In this document: positions 21,666 through 34,347 of the stretch, piece by piece
Position numbering within the stretch: position 1 is the stretch's first letter
Layout: each line of letters starts with the position of its first letter
Source of the DNA: Aphanomyces cochlioides
Lineage: Eukaryota > Oomycota > Saprolegniomycetes > Saprolegniales > Verrucalvaceae
Assembly: GCA_019828595.1 (NCBI GenBank)
Contig: JAHQRK010000009.1
Location: forward strand, 1,860,001 to 1,924,000
DNA length: 64,000 bases
Direction of reading: 5' to 3'
Position numbers and translations under genes: made by a program
Notes under the pieces: model-generated
The model's database searches: none
Told to the model about the DNA's origin: nothing
The model's input: only the letters and a program-made list of their open reading frames with translations

Positions 21666-24270
21666 GATGGCTCAAATTGCAAAATGACCTCAACTGATCA
21701 TCGAAATGAATGAAATGCATCTCTCCACTACACAGTATCGGCAGAGAAAAGTTCAGCCGTTCAAACAAATGGGCAACGTGGCGTGTGTGTGGCGCAACAT
21801 AAATCTAGATGACAATACCAATCACTTCAGCTTGAATCCGTAGCTCTCAATGACTCCACAGCAAACCCAACGAGACTCAATGGGCAGAGTGTGCTTGTCC
21901 GCAGGAATCTAGAAACAGATAACCTTGCACATCCACCATGTCTGGAATCTTGGGCATGGTCACATTTGTCAACATGGACTTTCAGTCTCAAGTCCAAGCT
22001 GCCCTGCAATCACATTTTGGCGATTACGCTAGACTCAACCTTCCGTCGACGCTTCGGTCGATTTCCTGCCATCCAAGTCGTGTCGGAGGAGGCCTACAAC
22101 AGGGGCGACAATCGAACTTTCAAAGATGGTTGATCGGAACTAGCACTGAAAATTTCGGTGTGATGTAATTTACAAGTTGTAAATGCCAGAGCGGAAGGGA
22201 CAACAGACATCCGACAACTTGAGATGTGACTGATTGGGCCATGCCAGACGGACAAGCTTGAAACTGCCTGACGCCTGTCCTAGCCAAGTGCGCTGTCGTG
22301 AACACAACACGCAAGCATTTATTTCTGCCACGTTATTCGTTCATTTGTTAGCCCATTGCAATTCAGAAGCCGTAATGGGCTATATCTCGCGTTGTCCAAT
22401 GCCAAAGGCAAATTATCCTATTGTCGTCGACATAACATCGCAATGTTTCCTTTGTATCAAATGCGGGACGACTGCGGCAACGAGGTACGAACCCACAGAA
22501 CGTCTCGTCTTCGTTGAAGCCTACCTCCAAGTAGCTTGTACGAGCGGAGAATTGGTTCACCGCGAGCGCCATTCAACATTGAATTTGGAAAGTCTGCTGT
22601 GGCAGTTTGCAATCGAACACGGCACAATACAGTTATGGCTGGTGGAAGAAGCATTGCTGCTCAATTTCATACCAATGCCTTCTTTGAGATTGTGAATCTT
22701 GGCTGGGCCACTTTTAGGCTCATTGTGCTTAAACTCCTATGGATGAGATGATAGCGCCTCAAATTATTCGCTTTGAATGCGGTTCTCACGTTTTATAAGT
22801 TTTATGCTCTGATAGAATCCAAATTCTATCCTGTCCTTGGAAGATGCTTGCGTTTTGCATTGTCATTGCGTGCGGTGAGATCTCCTAACAATGTCCATCG
22901 ATTCGACACTGCGTTTCTGTCGCACGAGTACAGTGTAGTTTTAACCACTCAATTGTAACTATTAGCAAGATTCCACAGTCGACGATAGTCCGAGCATCTA
23001 CTGGATCGCCCAATATACAAAGGATGAAGTTTCCAACTGAGATCTGTTCGTGATAAAAATTCTAGCTTGAGGTACTACGTCTGGCCGACTCTTCAACTAT
23101 TCCTTGGCTGGCAAGGTTTTCACGGTTGGCCACGCTTGCGCATTGTGTATCCACTTTGTGCCTCAACATTCTCGTTCCTCAACGTTTCGCTGTGTGTGCA
23201 TGCTCGTAACCATGAGTGTGTCCTTTCGCTGTTGAAAGTGCTATATGTACTGGTATATCTGGGACAGATTCCGTTGTCAGTCGGTATCGACGAGGGTCGT
23301 CAGGGAGCCACCAACATTTCACGAACCTCTTTGGAAACAAAGCCGTGCATTCGAACCAATCTGTCTTTGACCGGACAAGTCCAACCTGCATTTTCGAGTC
23401 ACGACTGTCGCCTTCAACCTCTTTCCATCTTCAAATTTGAGCTTCATCGTGCGACATCGAGAGGAAAAGCTGACTTGAGATAGACCAGATTTTGACTTCT
23501 GCACATTTCCGAATCCATCCCACGCCACAACCACAATTGTTGAAACCAGCCACGCAATCTCGATTTGGGCAGCATCAATTCCCTCAACAGTCAGAGACAC
23601 TGCATGGACAGCCATTAGCATTATCCTGACTTATAATGTTTTTGTTGTCTGGATGCTATCCTTGCCCTTTTAATGGACGTTGATGCAATGAAACATAGGC
23701 GAATGACTCTTCAATCCGGTTGTTTACACAAAAAAACTCATCTTTCATTGAGAAAATGTATAGAACGTGGTTGTCCCGCCTGAAAATGACGTGAATGCCT
23801 TGAATCTTGAAAAAAGGAAAGAACAACCACAGCATGAGCTTGAAAAATCTATTTCAATCTTAACTGTATTGGCTGGGCATGTACAGAAGATAAGATGTTC
23901 GTCAATACATACTTGTCGGACATGTGTACCATGAGGCTTTGTAGACAATTGCTCTGGTTTTGCGAATCTCGTGCAAAATTTCATCTCTCCACTGCCAACA
24001 TTTCACAGACAATCCACCGCTGAGCCAGCGTATCTGATGTTTACGATGGCCCTTGGATAGTAAACTAGGCACAGCTGACGGCTGTGAAACGACCTTCTCT
24101 TTGCGCAGAACGAGTACGTGTGAATTAAGATACCGTCGAATTTTCAATAGTGGATCTCCCCATGTTTATGGCCGTCTATCGGCCTGCAACTGGCAGCCGG
24201 CGCCAGCATATGTCAACGATCCTTTAAATGATTCAATTCAGTCAATCAACTAAGCTAACACAACAATCTT

Positions 24271-24875
24271 TTAATGACAATGGTGATCACAATAATTGCC
24301 ATTGCGCTCGTATCCAGGGCGATGACAGCCGTCCAGCTTGCATCGTTTACCTAGAGCAGAGTGAATGACTTCCTCAAATAAACTCCAGCTCACCACCACC
24401 ATGAGCCCAACAGAATCCACGAAGTAGCGCTGTCTTGACACAATTGTCGTACTTGCACGGCTTTCCACCGCCATGGGCCCAGCATAGACCGCGGGCCTTG
24501 CTACGATTTGGACATCCACCCACTGTACATTGCTTGGAGCCACCTTGTTGTCATTTCAGCATTTGGTCCTTGACCGATCCTTACCGTGTTTCCAGCAGCG
24601 TCCACCCGTCTTAGCTCCACTTGGACAATTGAGAATCATACAGCGCGGACCTCCCTGCCACATCCATCAGGCTCAGCATTCAAAGTAAAACTTACTCCAT
24701 GACGAATACACACACCCCGACTCACAGCTAGTCGTTCACAGCCTTGTCGAATGCAATATCGGTGCGTTGTATGGTCAACACATTGTCCGTTTTCGTTGGC
24801 GACGTTGAAACAGGCTGGGAAATCGCATGTTGCGTCGCTGTGATCGAGAATGAAACGAAGGGACAGCTTGGACAT
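24271..24875 (-). CDS. WRKY19-like zinc-knuckle repeat protein, copy 2
   Basis: Exons at 24875-24696, 24654-24585, 24543-24394 and 24350-24271, the same structure as copy 1 shifted by 3210 bp. In the coding exons and introns no difference from copy 1 was found on reading; identity runs from about 24248 to about 24988 and then falls sharply. All six Cys/His repeats are intact and the protein is 159 residues. Because intron sequence is also unchanged, selection on protein alone cannot explain the identity; recent gene conversion or duplication is implied. Confidence 0.8.
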
Positions 24876-27178
24876 GATGGCTCAAATTGCAAAATGACCT
24901 CAACTGATCATCGAAATGAATGAAATGCATCTCTCCACTACACAGTATCGGCAGAGAAAAGTTCAGCCGTTCAAACAAATGGGCAACGTGACGTGCGTGT
25001 GGCGTCGACTCTAGATGACAGTTCCAACCACTTGAGCTCGAATCCCATGGCTCACAACGGCTCCAAAGCGAGCGCGAAAAGAGTCAATGGGCAGAGTGTG
25101 GTTGTCTACAAGAAACTTTAAACAGATAACGCTGCAGATCCTCCTTGATGGGTATCTTGAGCTGGGTTACTTTTGTCAACTTGGTCTTTTGTCCCACATT
25201 CAGCAGTTTCAGTCTCGAGCCCAAGCCGTCCAGGAATCTTATCTTAGCGATCACGATAGACTCAAACTGCCGTTAACGCTTCTGTGGATCTCCTGACATC
25301 CTGGTCGCGTCGGAGGGGGACAACAGAAGGGTGATAGGAATAAGCACTAAATATTTCGGTGTGCCGTGCTTGTGGTTGCCAGAACGTAAGGGACAACAGC
25401 ACGGTGAGATGAGATGTGACTGACCGAGCGAGCCATGCTAGATGGACAAGCTTGAAACCGTCTGAACCGACCTGGGCCTGTCCTTGGTTAGTACATACTC
25501 TGTCGCAACCACAAAACGTAAGCTATTGTTTTTGCCACGTTATTTCGTTCATTTGACAGCCCATTGCAATTCAAAAGCAGTAATGGGCTACATCTCGCGT
25601 TGTCCAATGTCCATGGCGAAATATCCTTCCGCAAGATTAGCTCGCACTGTCGTCGACATAACATCGCAATGTTTCCATTGTATCATTGTATGAAATGCAT
25701 GACGACTGTGGCAATGATATACCAACTCACAGAACGTCTCATCGTTATTGAAGCCTGCTTGTCTTAGTGGCTTGTACGAGCAGAGAATTATTCCAAAGCG
25801 AACGCCATTCGACAGTGTTGCGGCAGTTTGACATGTGAATGTCCGATGAGTGACTTTGGGTGTGAAAAGAGATGCTTTGGCTGGCTGGAGATCCTTTAGA
25901 TAAATCATGGGGCCCAACAGACTGCGATGGACTAAACTACGTCCACTCTAACTTCTTGAATGTAAATTTAACTTTGGGATTAACTGGTCGGACACACGTC
26001 AGTTCGTGCCACCGATGACGCACTTTTGGGTGAAGATTGGAATACGCCAGGACTCAGTGAAGATGCCCAAAGGATTTTATTTCCTTCGGGGGACACTCAG
26101 GTTCTGGTGAGACTATTATCACACTTAGGCGGACTTGAAGATATAGAGCCATCTCGTCAACCCCTCGCGCGATTTGCTTGCTCTCGTCGTGGGCGACTTC
26201 GTCGACATTAAAGACAAATCGGGTGCAGCTAGCATCGTACTGTATGTGACAAAAAAGTGCAATTTGACCACAATGCATTTATAACTCGTGCGATATCTCA
26301 GAGAATGCCCAACAGCGAAAAGAAAGCCTGATCGTTGCGACATAGACGGGAAATACTGACGTGAAATGGACCAGATATCAACTGAGTTTCCCGAGGTTGT
26401 ACCACACCACCCACGAGCCACACAAACAGGCTTCGTCAGCATTAACATGACTAAGGTATAGAGTTGCTCTATATGATGATTCATCGTATGTCCATGACTC
26501 GAATCACACCTATTGCCTGAGTGCTTTCCTACTACATGGTCCAAGTTGCTGGATTGGAAGGCAAAGGAGCGACTCTCCATTTGTTGGCCACAGTGGTTAC
26601 TCATCTTCCTTCAAGTAAATGTATAGAACGTGGTTTTTCCGTGTGAAACTGACGTGAAAGATCAATTCGAATTCACTTGTGCAAACAAAAAGAAACAACA
26701 GCGTGGGGCGGTGGGGAGTGCAGCTGATCAAGTAGACTCTACCAGAACACTCTGTGCATTTTCCAGCGTTGAAGTTATGACTTCATCGTGAATGTATCAT
26801 TGCTGTCAATCTTGTAAAGACAAAGTTGGAGGCCATGGAATACTACTGGAAGGGTGAAACGCACAGGGTATGCTTATTGTTCAATTAGAAATCAGCCCAG
26901 ACCTTGTGAGTCTACTGTTCACGATGGCACTTCGACAGTAAACTAGGCACAGCCGATAAAACGGCCACCCCGCAGCACGCAGGCATACGTGTGAATCCAG
27001 TTGCCTTCGAATTTTCACCCATATCTACTTCTGCACAAGCAGAATGAGGGGCTTCCCCAAGTCAATGACAGAAAAACTAAGTCGGTAGCTGTGCCACGAG
27101 CTTGAATGCAACAGAGCGAGCACGTAATTCAAAAGATGACTCTGTCAAACAACTAATTCAGCTAGCACAATAAGTCGT

Positions 27179-27783
27179 TCAATGGCCATGTTGATCACAA
27201 TAATTGCCATTGCGCTCGTATCCAGGGCGATGACAGCCGTCCAGCTTGCATCGTTTACCTAGAGCAGAGTGAATGACTTCCTCAAATAAACTCCAGCTCA
27301 CCACCACCATGAGCCCAACAGAATCCACGAAGTAGCGCTGTCTTGACACAATTGTCGTACTTGCACGGCTTTCCACCGCCATGGGCCCAGCATAGACCGC
27401 GGGCCTTGCTACGATTTGGACATCCACCCACTGTACATTGCTTGGAGCCACCTTGTTGTCATTTCAGCATTTGGTCCTTGACCGATCCTTACCGTGTTTC
27501 CAGCAGCGTCCACCCGTCTTAGCTCCACTTGGACAATTGAGAATCATACAGCGCGGACCTCCCTGCCACATCCATCAGGCTCAGCATTCAAAGTAAAACT
27601 TACTCCATGACGAATACACACACCCCGACTCACAGCTAGTCGTTCACAGCCTTGTCGAATGCAATATCGGTGCGTTGTATGGTCAACACATTGTCCGTTT
27701 TCGTTGGCGACGTTGAAACAGGCTGGGAAATCGCATGTTGCGTCGCTGTGATCGAGAATGAAACGAAGGGACAGCTTGGACAT
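27179..27783 (-). CDS. WRKY19-like zinc-knuckle repeat protein, copy 3
   Basis: Exons at 27783-27604, 27562-27493, 27451-27302 and 27258-27179. The gene matches copies 1 and 2 except at the extreme 3' end, where the protein ends YCDQHGH rather than YCDHHCH and the stop is TGA, not TAA. The last C-x2-H is kept. Similarity to the other copies stops abruptly just past the stop codon on one side and at about 27853 on the other. The conserved tract is thus shorter than between copies 1 and 2. Confidence 0.8.
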
Positions 27784-29000
27784 GATGGCTCAAATTGCAA
27801 AATGACCTCAACTGATCATCGAAATGAATGAAATGCATCTCTCCACTACACAGAAATCGAAGGCACGGGGGTTGAATCAGCCCAGAAAAGTCCAGTCGTC
27901 GAAGCCAAATGGACTGTGAGGCGAACGTCTGTAGCAATATGAACTTATCTTTTGTAGATGACTGCATCGCATTCTCATGCGACCTCAGCACTCATTGCAT
28001 CTACATCAACCGACGAGACACAATGTGTGGCGAGTGATATTGTCTGCTGGGAACAAGAAGCAGATAACGTTGCAGATCCCCCCGTAGGGTACACGAATCT
28101 GGAGCGTTTGTCAACTTGGTCGTTTGTACCACATTTGGCTGTTTCAAGCTCGACTTGGCAATGAGTCCAACGACTCAGCAATCCCATCAAGACGATTGCG
28201 ATAGAGGAGAACATTCGTTCGACACATCAATGGTCGTTCTGCCATCCTAGTTGCGCAGGGGAAACAACATAGCAGTGGCTAGCAGTGTCGCTCAACCCTG
28301 TCTTGTTGAATTTTTCTGTGTCCTACTTGTAATGGCCACGAGAAAGGAGACAACAGTGCGACCAGTTGGGCTGCGACTAATACAGTCATACCAGATGGAC
28401 ACAACTTGAAAGTGTCAGAGCTGAAGTGCGTCTTTCGAAGCCTCTATAGCAAGTTCAAAGTCCAAGTGTGCAATGCTCATGGCAGAACCATATTAGCTAG
28501 CATTGTCGTCGACATTGGATGGCAAGTTTGCTTGAAATGACGGTTGGAAACCAGACTCGAACTGACAGAACGTCTCGTGTTCGTTGAAGCCTACTTTTCA
28601 GTACCTTGCACGAGCAGAGAACTTTTCTACCACGAGCGCCCTAAAAGTGTCGAGCTAGCGCTTGGCTAATGCCTCCTAAGTATATCTGGTCATTGCCACG
28701 ATCTTGGTGGATTTCTCTCCTTGGGACCACACCTCACTATCTGGTCGGTGACATGTCAGTTTGTACCACCGATGACGCGAGTTGAATACATTGTAAGCTG
28801 CATATTTGTGCAATTCAACTTGGTGCTTTGAAAAATGCCACAGAATTTTGTTTGTTTACACTTCATCCAACACTTCAGGCTCTGATGAGATTTTATCACG
28901 AAGGTAAAACTGGTGCCATCGACTAGATAGAGCCCGATGCGGACTCTATTTGCCAGTTATATAAGTGGGCAATCTTCTTCAAATAGAGAGCAATCCAATC

Positions 29001-29708
29001 CATCTGACCAAGCTAAAGATGTTCACGCTGTCTGGCGCTCGTGACTTAATCTTTCCCTTCTAAAATATATCATTATCAGCTGCAGCACATGCACTCCTTG
29101 GCCACCCACACGTAGGACTTTTCGACTAGGAGTGTCACGTGTCGGATGCTCTGCGATTTGTTGATATCTCCTCACTCCGAGGTTGCAATATTTATTGTGG
29201 GGGATTGGACTCATCATGGTTGCTCTGAAAGAATCCTTCACCGCAAGACTCTTATAAAACAGTGGTCAAGTGGAGCTTGTCGAATCGCAGACAGAGTGTA
29301 AATTTCGGCCACTGATGTTGCTTATGAAGGCTTGCACAATTATGCAATCAAGGATAAGTTAGCCACAATTGGACGTTACATGCTTGTCAGCGCTCGACGA
29401 ACAATCCAATTTATCGACACTTTGCTTGGCTGGTTTGGATAACACTTACTCGTCTACTGTCAAATCTTTATGGCAGTAAGAATGCCGCTGCTAGATAATA
29501 CTACCCAGTGCATGTCTTGTAAATCCGCTTCCTTCATAATCCCATAGGTTTTTCATTGGATAGACATCTCGTCCTGGGTCGTCAAGCCCAGCAGCAATGC
29601 CTACATTATGAAAAGTCGTCAGACAAGGAAATCTCTCCGCGTGCAGCCTCGTCACCCCAGCTCTAGACAAACTACTCCATCGCGCAACTTGTCGTTGAAG
29701 AATACTTT
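29001..29708. other. No gene recognised
   Basis: Sequence between the array and the next element. Short frames only, none with recognisable domains. Confidence 0.3.
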
Positions 29709-30046
29709 TAAGGGCGGGTCTGGATGCCACCAAAAATGGCATAAAAATGCCAAAAAATGCCAAAAAATGCCATAATTCGAAGTATACCATAATTTTCAAT
29801 TTTGACTGTCTGGATGCCACCTTCTCAAAGAATTTTTTGTCACAATTTTCAATTATGACATATTTTCGTCATGAACGCACTGATCGAGTCAAGCTTGAGA
29901 TTCAGCTTGTCATCTCTACAAAAATACACGCACATATATATTATCACTGTTGCATGTTCTAACACTCTGAGAAGCGACAATGATCGAGTTTCCGGTCGGA
30001 AGAGGCTGACACAGTAGTATGACAACAATCGTCTGGATGCCAAATA

Positions 30047-32106
30047 CTCCCTCCGTCCAACAAAAATCGCTCGATTTTGAGGAGGGTTGACATGACAACG
30101 TATTATATTTTCGAGAAAATTTCAAATCAAAATATTTCCCTCATCAATGTGAATTGAGTTGATATGATTGGACGAAGAGAAAGATGGCGCCAAAGTCTAC
30201 ACATTCATGTAACTTGCGAGGGAAATTCAAATGAAGAAGTTGTGTGAATGCCAATTAAAATTTTCATACAATAAACCATACAAAACATTCATTCTGTGAC
30301 AATCATTTTGGCATGGGTGTTGGAAGGCGCGATCTGACCGACGTCGAGCGTGAATCAATCATGAGAGAGATTCTCTTGAGAAGCTCGGGAACACTCGAAT
30401 ACCCAATGGCTTTGGAGAGATGCTCGCTGATAAGTATGGTTGCCACGTCACTACGATCCGCAAAGTTCTGGCACGTGCAAAGGAAGAAGGTATGGCGAAT
30501 GGAAACATGACAGCTTCAGTTCGAGGAAAAAAGAAAGGACGAGTGGGCAGGAAATTCAAGTTTGCTGCACTCCAAGTGAAAGAAAAATTGATTAAGCTCA
30601 AGTTAGACGAACGAACAACTCTACGATCGATATCAGAGCTAACTTGTAAGTCAATCTACTGTATTCACCTTACACATATCTAGATGTAAGCCGGAGTACA
30701 TTGCATCGCTACCTTAAGCTTGGAATGCTTCGATCGCACACGAGTGCCATACGACCTGTTCTCACGAGTGCCAACAAGTATGCGCGCTTGAAATTTGCAA
30801 TAAGCCACGTCGATTCTACAATGAGTATGAGCAACATGTATGAGTATGTACACCTTGATGAAAAATGGTTCTATCTGACCAAGGAAACCAAACGTTACTA
30901 TCTCGCTCCTGGTGAGAAGGCGCCAGAAAGAATATGCAAGAGCAAAAGATTCATTACCAAGGTTATGTTTTTGAGCGCCGTCGCTCGTCCAAGATTCGTC
31001 GACGATGCGGGTGCTTGGTGGGATGGAAAAATCGGCACATGGCCTTTCGTTGAAATCGTCGAGGCTAAGCGTGACAGCGTCAATAGATTGGCTGGAACAC
31101 CCGAGACAAAGCCCATCACCGTGACGCGGGAAGTCTATCGTTCCTTTCTGCTGGACAAGGTGCTGCCAGCAATCGTCGAGAAATGGCCAAAGCAGCACGC
31201 CAAGATCGTTCTCCAGCATAACAACGCAAAGCCACACATGAGTCCATCAGATCCTGCCCTACGTGAGTCATTCCGTCAATACTTGGAGCAGGGATGGTGC
31301 TTTGATCTCAGACCACAGCCACCAAACTCACCAGATTTCAACGTCTTGGATCTTGGTTTCTTTGCAGCCATCCAATCTCTACAGCATCGACGGTCAGCAA
31401 AGTCAATTGATGAGCTTGTGATCAATGTCATCAATGCATTTGAGACCTACCCTTTTGAAAAGCTCAACAATGCGTTCATTACACTCCAGAGCTGTATGAT
31501 CGAAGCCATCAAGTGCAACGGTGACAACACCTACAAGATACCTCACATGTCAAAAGAGAAGTTGTCACGTCTTGGCATGCTACCCGAGAAAGTTCCTTGT
31601 GATCAAGAACTCTTTCGCGTTGCCTTAACTTGTCTTGAAGCCCACGACCAAGAAGAAATGACCAAGATCCTCCAAGCTGAGGTTGAGGAAGCGCGTCAAG
31701 AAGAGGATTTAGCATTCGCTCTTGCGAATGTTGTCCTGCGGGACGAAGATGAAGCAGAAGATCTCCTCTCTACATTGTCAGAATTAGGTATAGAACCAAT
31801 AAGTATAATGGAGTAAATACAGTTTTGAGATCATCCATGTGGGTATGCTGTGAAGTTGGTGCGCGCTGTAGGAGGGTTCTCGAGGTAAACTCCCCTCCTG
31901 AATCCGTTGGTGAAGTCAGATTTCCGCCTACTCAGCTTTGGATTGGTTTTGCGACACGTATTTTGCTCGATTCGATTGGCTGAGTGTCACGTTACACCTT
32001 TCAAAATTTATTCGTTCAATATTAATTATTGAAGTGTCGTGCATTTTAATTGGAGGCTCCATACGCCAAAATTCTGATTCGAGCGATTTTTGTTGGACGG
32101 AGGGAA
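30047..32106. mobile_element. Plant-type mariner-like element, 2060 bp
   Basis: Inverted repeats of 28 bp begin CTCCCTCCGTCCAACAAAAA and continue TCGCTCGA; only the outermost base differs at the right end. TA flanks both sides (30045-30046 and 32107-32108). CTCCCTCCGT termini with TA duplication are typical of plant mariner-like elements, and the encoded transposase belongs to the same group. It is nested in the MITE at 29712-32269 and is therefore younger. Confidence 0.9.
30313..31816 (+). pseudogene. Mariner-like transposase (DDD type), frameshift and Asp-to-Asn change
   Basis: The ATG at 30313 starts MGVGRRDLTDVERESIM. One frameshift near 30385 leads to a frame with the helix-turn-helix region (DKYGCHVTTIRKVLARAKEE) and KKKGRVGRKFKFAALQ. 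A 38-bp GT-AG intron (30646-30683) joins to the catalytic exon, 30684-31816. The core has HLDEKWFYLT (first Asp), TKVMFLSAVARPRF, WDGKIGTWPFV, NRLAGTPETKP and PPNSPDFNVLDLGFF (third Asp), as in plant mariner transposases. The second motif, expected as QQDNA, reads QHNNAKPH here, so a catalytic Asp appears to be Asn. Both defects suggest an inactive copy, though the rest is well preserved, with an acidic Glu-rich tail. Confidence 0.85.
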
Positions 32107-32272
32107 TATGTTGAAGTTTCTTGTGGGCCTCAAGTTGTGGCATCCAGACAAATAACAAATTCTCCAACTATTCCATTTTAAATTGTGAATTTGGAACTTT
32201 GGAAAAATTTTGCAAAATGTCATTTTAGTTTTATGGAATAAAAAAATTGATGGGCATCCAGACCCGCCCTAA

Positions 32273-33330
32273 GCATTTGAATATGGTTCATGGGAAGTGA
32301 CAATCGCAGAAATTGCCATTTTTATCAAATGAGGTGGTGGAATTGTATGATCAACAGCTCCAAAAAGTTCTTCACGGAAACAAAAAATGGGCAAAGTGTC
32401 AATCCAATTATATTTCAAGCAGAAATCAATTCCAGTCTAGCTGAATCACAAGTGACGCTCTGGTTGTGAGATGAGGAAAGCAATACAACCCCGCATCCAC
32501 GAGTCGGAAACCAGCGTTGTCCGCAAACATGAAACAGTGATTCGTAGAGACAATTACACGAATTACATCCAAATCAAACTTTCGTTCTGCTATCCTTGCG
32601 CTGGTTGAAAGCTGTTTCAGAGCACTTGGTGAAGGGTATCTCTCCTTCATACTTGCTTACAAGAAATTACCACTGGACGACTGCCAAAAATCTCGCAAAC
32701 GCCTTTCGCATTTAAATTTGTGTGTCCGGATATTGTGTCTATAAAAAAACTGGAATCTTGCAAAGAAAATATCAACGCAGCCATTTGACGCAAAAATAAT
32801 GCAATACAAACTTCAAATGAAATGAAATTGAATGTTTCGAACATGTTTTCAAACATTTATTGTGCGTTTGATGTGAGGAACGGTTTGAATCGACCGAGGT
32901 TTCGAATCGATTCCGAAACGAACGGGCTTCTCTGATTAGCTAAAATTAAAAATTAAAAATTATTCAACCAATCAGAAGCGATCAGCCACCTAACTCACGC
33001 AAAACACACACTGACATACACCACTTCAGTATGATGAAATCGATTTGAAAATGATTTCGCTTTTTGGTCAAAACCACAAATTAGGTTGAAAACGACAATA
33101 AAACATTTAAAATTACACTATATAATGTTCATGATCGAGGGCAATATAAGAAATTGCTTGCGGAAACCTTAAATAGTGTGTGCGTCAATTAATTGAAACA
33201 TTTTCGAAACATCTCAAAATTCCAGTTTTGGACTCGAACGACAATACAGTGTATTTTTTCTTTACCAGTTCAATTTGTGATGAAAAAATCCAATGATTAT
33301 TGCCACAAAAAATCACATAACTCGAAAAAC
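32273..33330. other. Unrecognised, possible hAT-like fragment
   Basis: The minus strand at 32426-32650 reads LKQLSTSARIAERKFDLDVI and then RVIVSTNHCFMFADNAGF, which loosely recalls the middle region of hAT transposases. No finger, catalytic or dimerisation motif accompanies it. The rest is AT-rich and shows no gene. Confidence 0.25.
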
Positions 33331-33339
33331 GTAGAAACA

Positions 33340-33510
33340 CTATTTGATATTTTGATACATCGTAGGAAAATATTCCTATATTTTCCATTTTTCGAATCAA
33401 AATTCTCACACATGAACTTGATTAAAGTATAGAATTAGTTTTGACCGAAATTTATATGGGAAATCGTAGGAACAAAATTCCTACAATTCATCGACCAATC
33501 ATACAACTAT
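33340..33510. repeat. Dispersed non-coding repeat (copy 1)
   Basis: This segment, from ATTTGATATTTTGAT to CGACCAATCATACAAC, is similar to the reverse complement of 52440-52640. It carries no recognisable protein and may be part of a MITE. Confidence 0.6.
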
Positions 33511-34340
33511 AAAATCTATTTATATTGACCAATTATACTGTAGAATGTCATCTATCTGAGCGTTTGGAGCGGATGAACGTGTGCCAGATTCATGAGCCCG
33601 TCAAAGTAGCAGTGAAATCCTTGCATTTTCTTCTCATGTTAGGATTCAACGTCAGAAGCTTCAGGTGGTAGCTCATGCCCGTTAAAAGGAGAAAGATTTG
33701 AATAGACTAGTGAAAATTTGAGAAGATGACTCCTGTCGTATCTCACGTTCGACCATCAAAAGGACTCAAAAACTAAATATCAACACTTTACGTAGGATGT
33801 TTCTAACTCTCCTTTGTTGCATGTGTAAAGTTTTACCAGTAATTCACTTCGTCGACATTCTCCTCATGAAGAATGCTTCAAACAGGCTGCGTCCTCAGCC
33901 TGCACTGTGTTTCTATATGAGATGAATACAACATTGGACTCCACTACTTGTACGAGGTGCTTGATGCAATCAAGCGTGTCCGAATCTTAGCCTTAAAACA
34001 TGTAATCACACGCAAAATCTCGGGTAAAATCGCAGTAAATGTAGTAAATACATTTAAAAAACGAATACTGAATTAAAACAGTACCCTTTTCAATGTGAGC
34101 CATACAAGCTGGAAGCATGCCCCTGGAATCGGGACCATGTTAACTTGGTCGTTGCGCATGAAGTTTCACCTCGATGCAATCGAAAGATCTCTAATCAACT
34201 CAAAATCAGCCAATTATAATGAAAAGTTAACTTGATTCGTCAAAACCTAAGTGTAGGCAATCCGTTCCTACGATTTCCAATCACAATACACAAATTTCAT
34301 ATTTAAATGATTTTCATTGGACAAAAATATGAAGTTATTG
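33511..34340. other. No gene recognised
   Basis: AT-rich sequence with short chance frames. No domains or terminal repeats were seen. Confidence 0.3.
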
Positions 34341-34347
34341 ATTTCTA

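Larger units (their letters stand above)
20200..29000. repeat. Tandem array of about 3-kb units carrying zinc-knuckle genes
   Basis: Flanking sequences recur at spacings of about 3 kb. The segment near 20480-20960 (TACTACGTGTGGCCGACT and onward) matches 23060-23480. The segment near 22300-22450 (CATTGCAATTCAGAAGCCGT) matches 25500-25680. The segment near 23750-24160 (GTATAGAACGTGGTTGTCCC) matches 26620-27030. Parts of 25990-26130 match 28760-28910. These flanks are clearly homologous but carry many substitutions and indels, unlike the genes themselves, which start 3210 and 2908 bp apart. No other coding sequence was recognised in the spacers. Confidence 0.7.
29712..32269. mobile_element. Harbinger-like MITE carrying a mariner insertion
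   Basis: The ends are inverted repeats GGGCGGGTCTGGATGCC (29712 onward and, inverted, up to 32269), with TAA outside each (29709-29711 and 32270-32272). Without the mariner element at 30047-32106 it would be about 500 bp. The motif GTCTGGATGCCA occurs three times on the left (near 29718, 29808 and 30031) and twice inverted on the right (near 32139 and 32253). No coding sequence of its own was found. The termini resemble the 213-bp MITE at 9949. Confidence 0.8.

Noticed and set aside
32880..32940. tRNA-like GGTTTCGAATCGATTCC sequence
   Set aside because: No acceptor, D-arm or anticodon stem could be paired around it.
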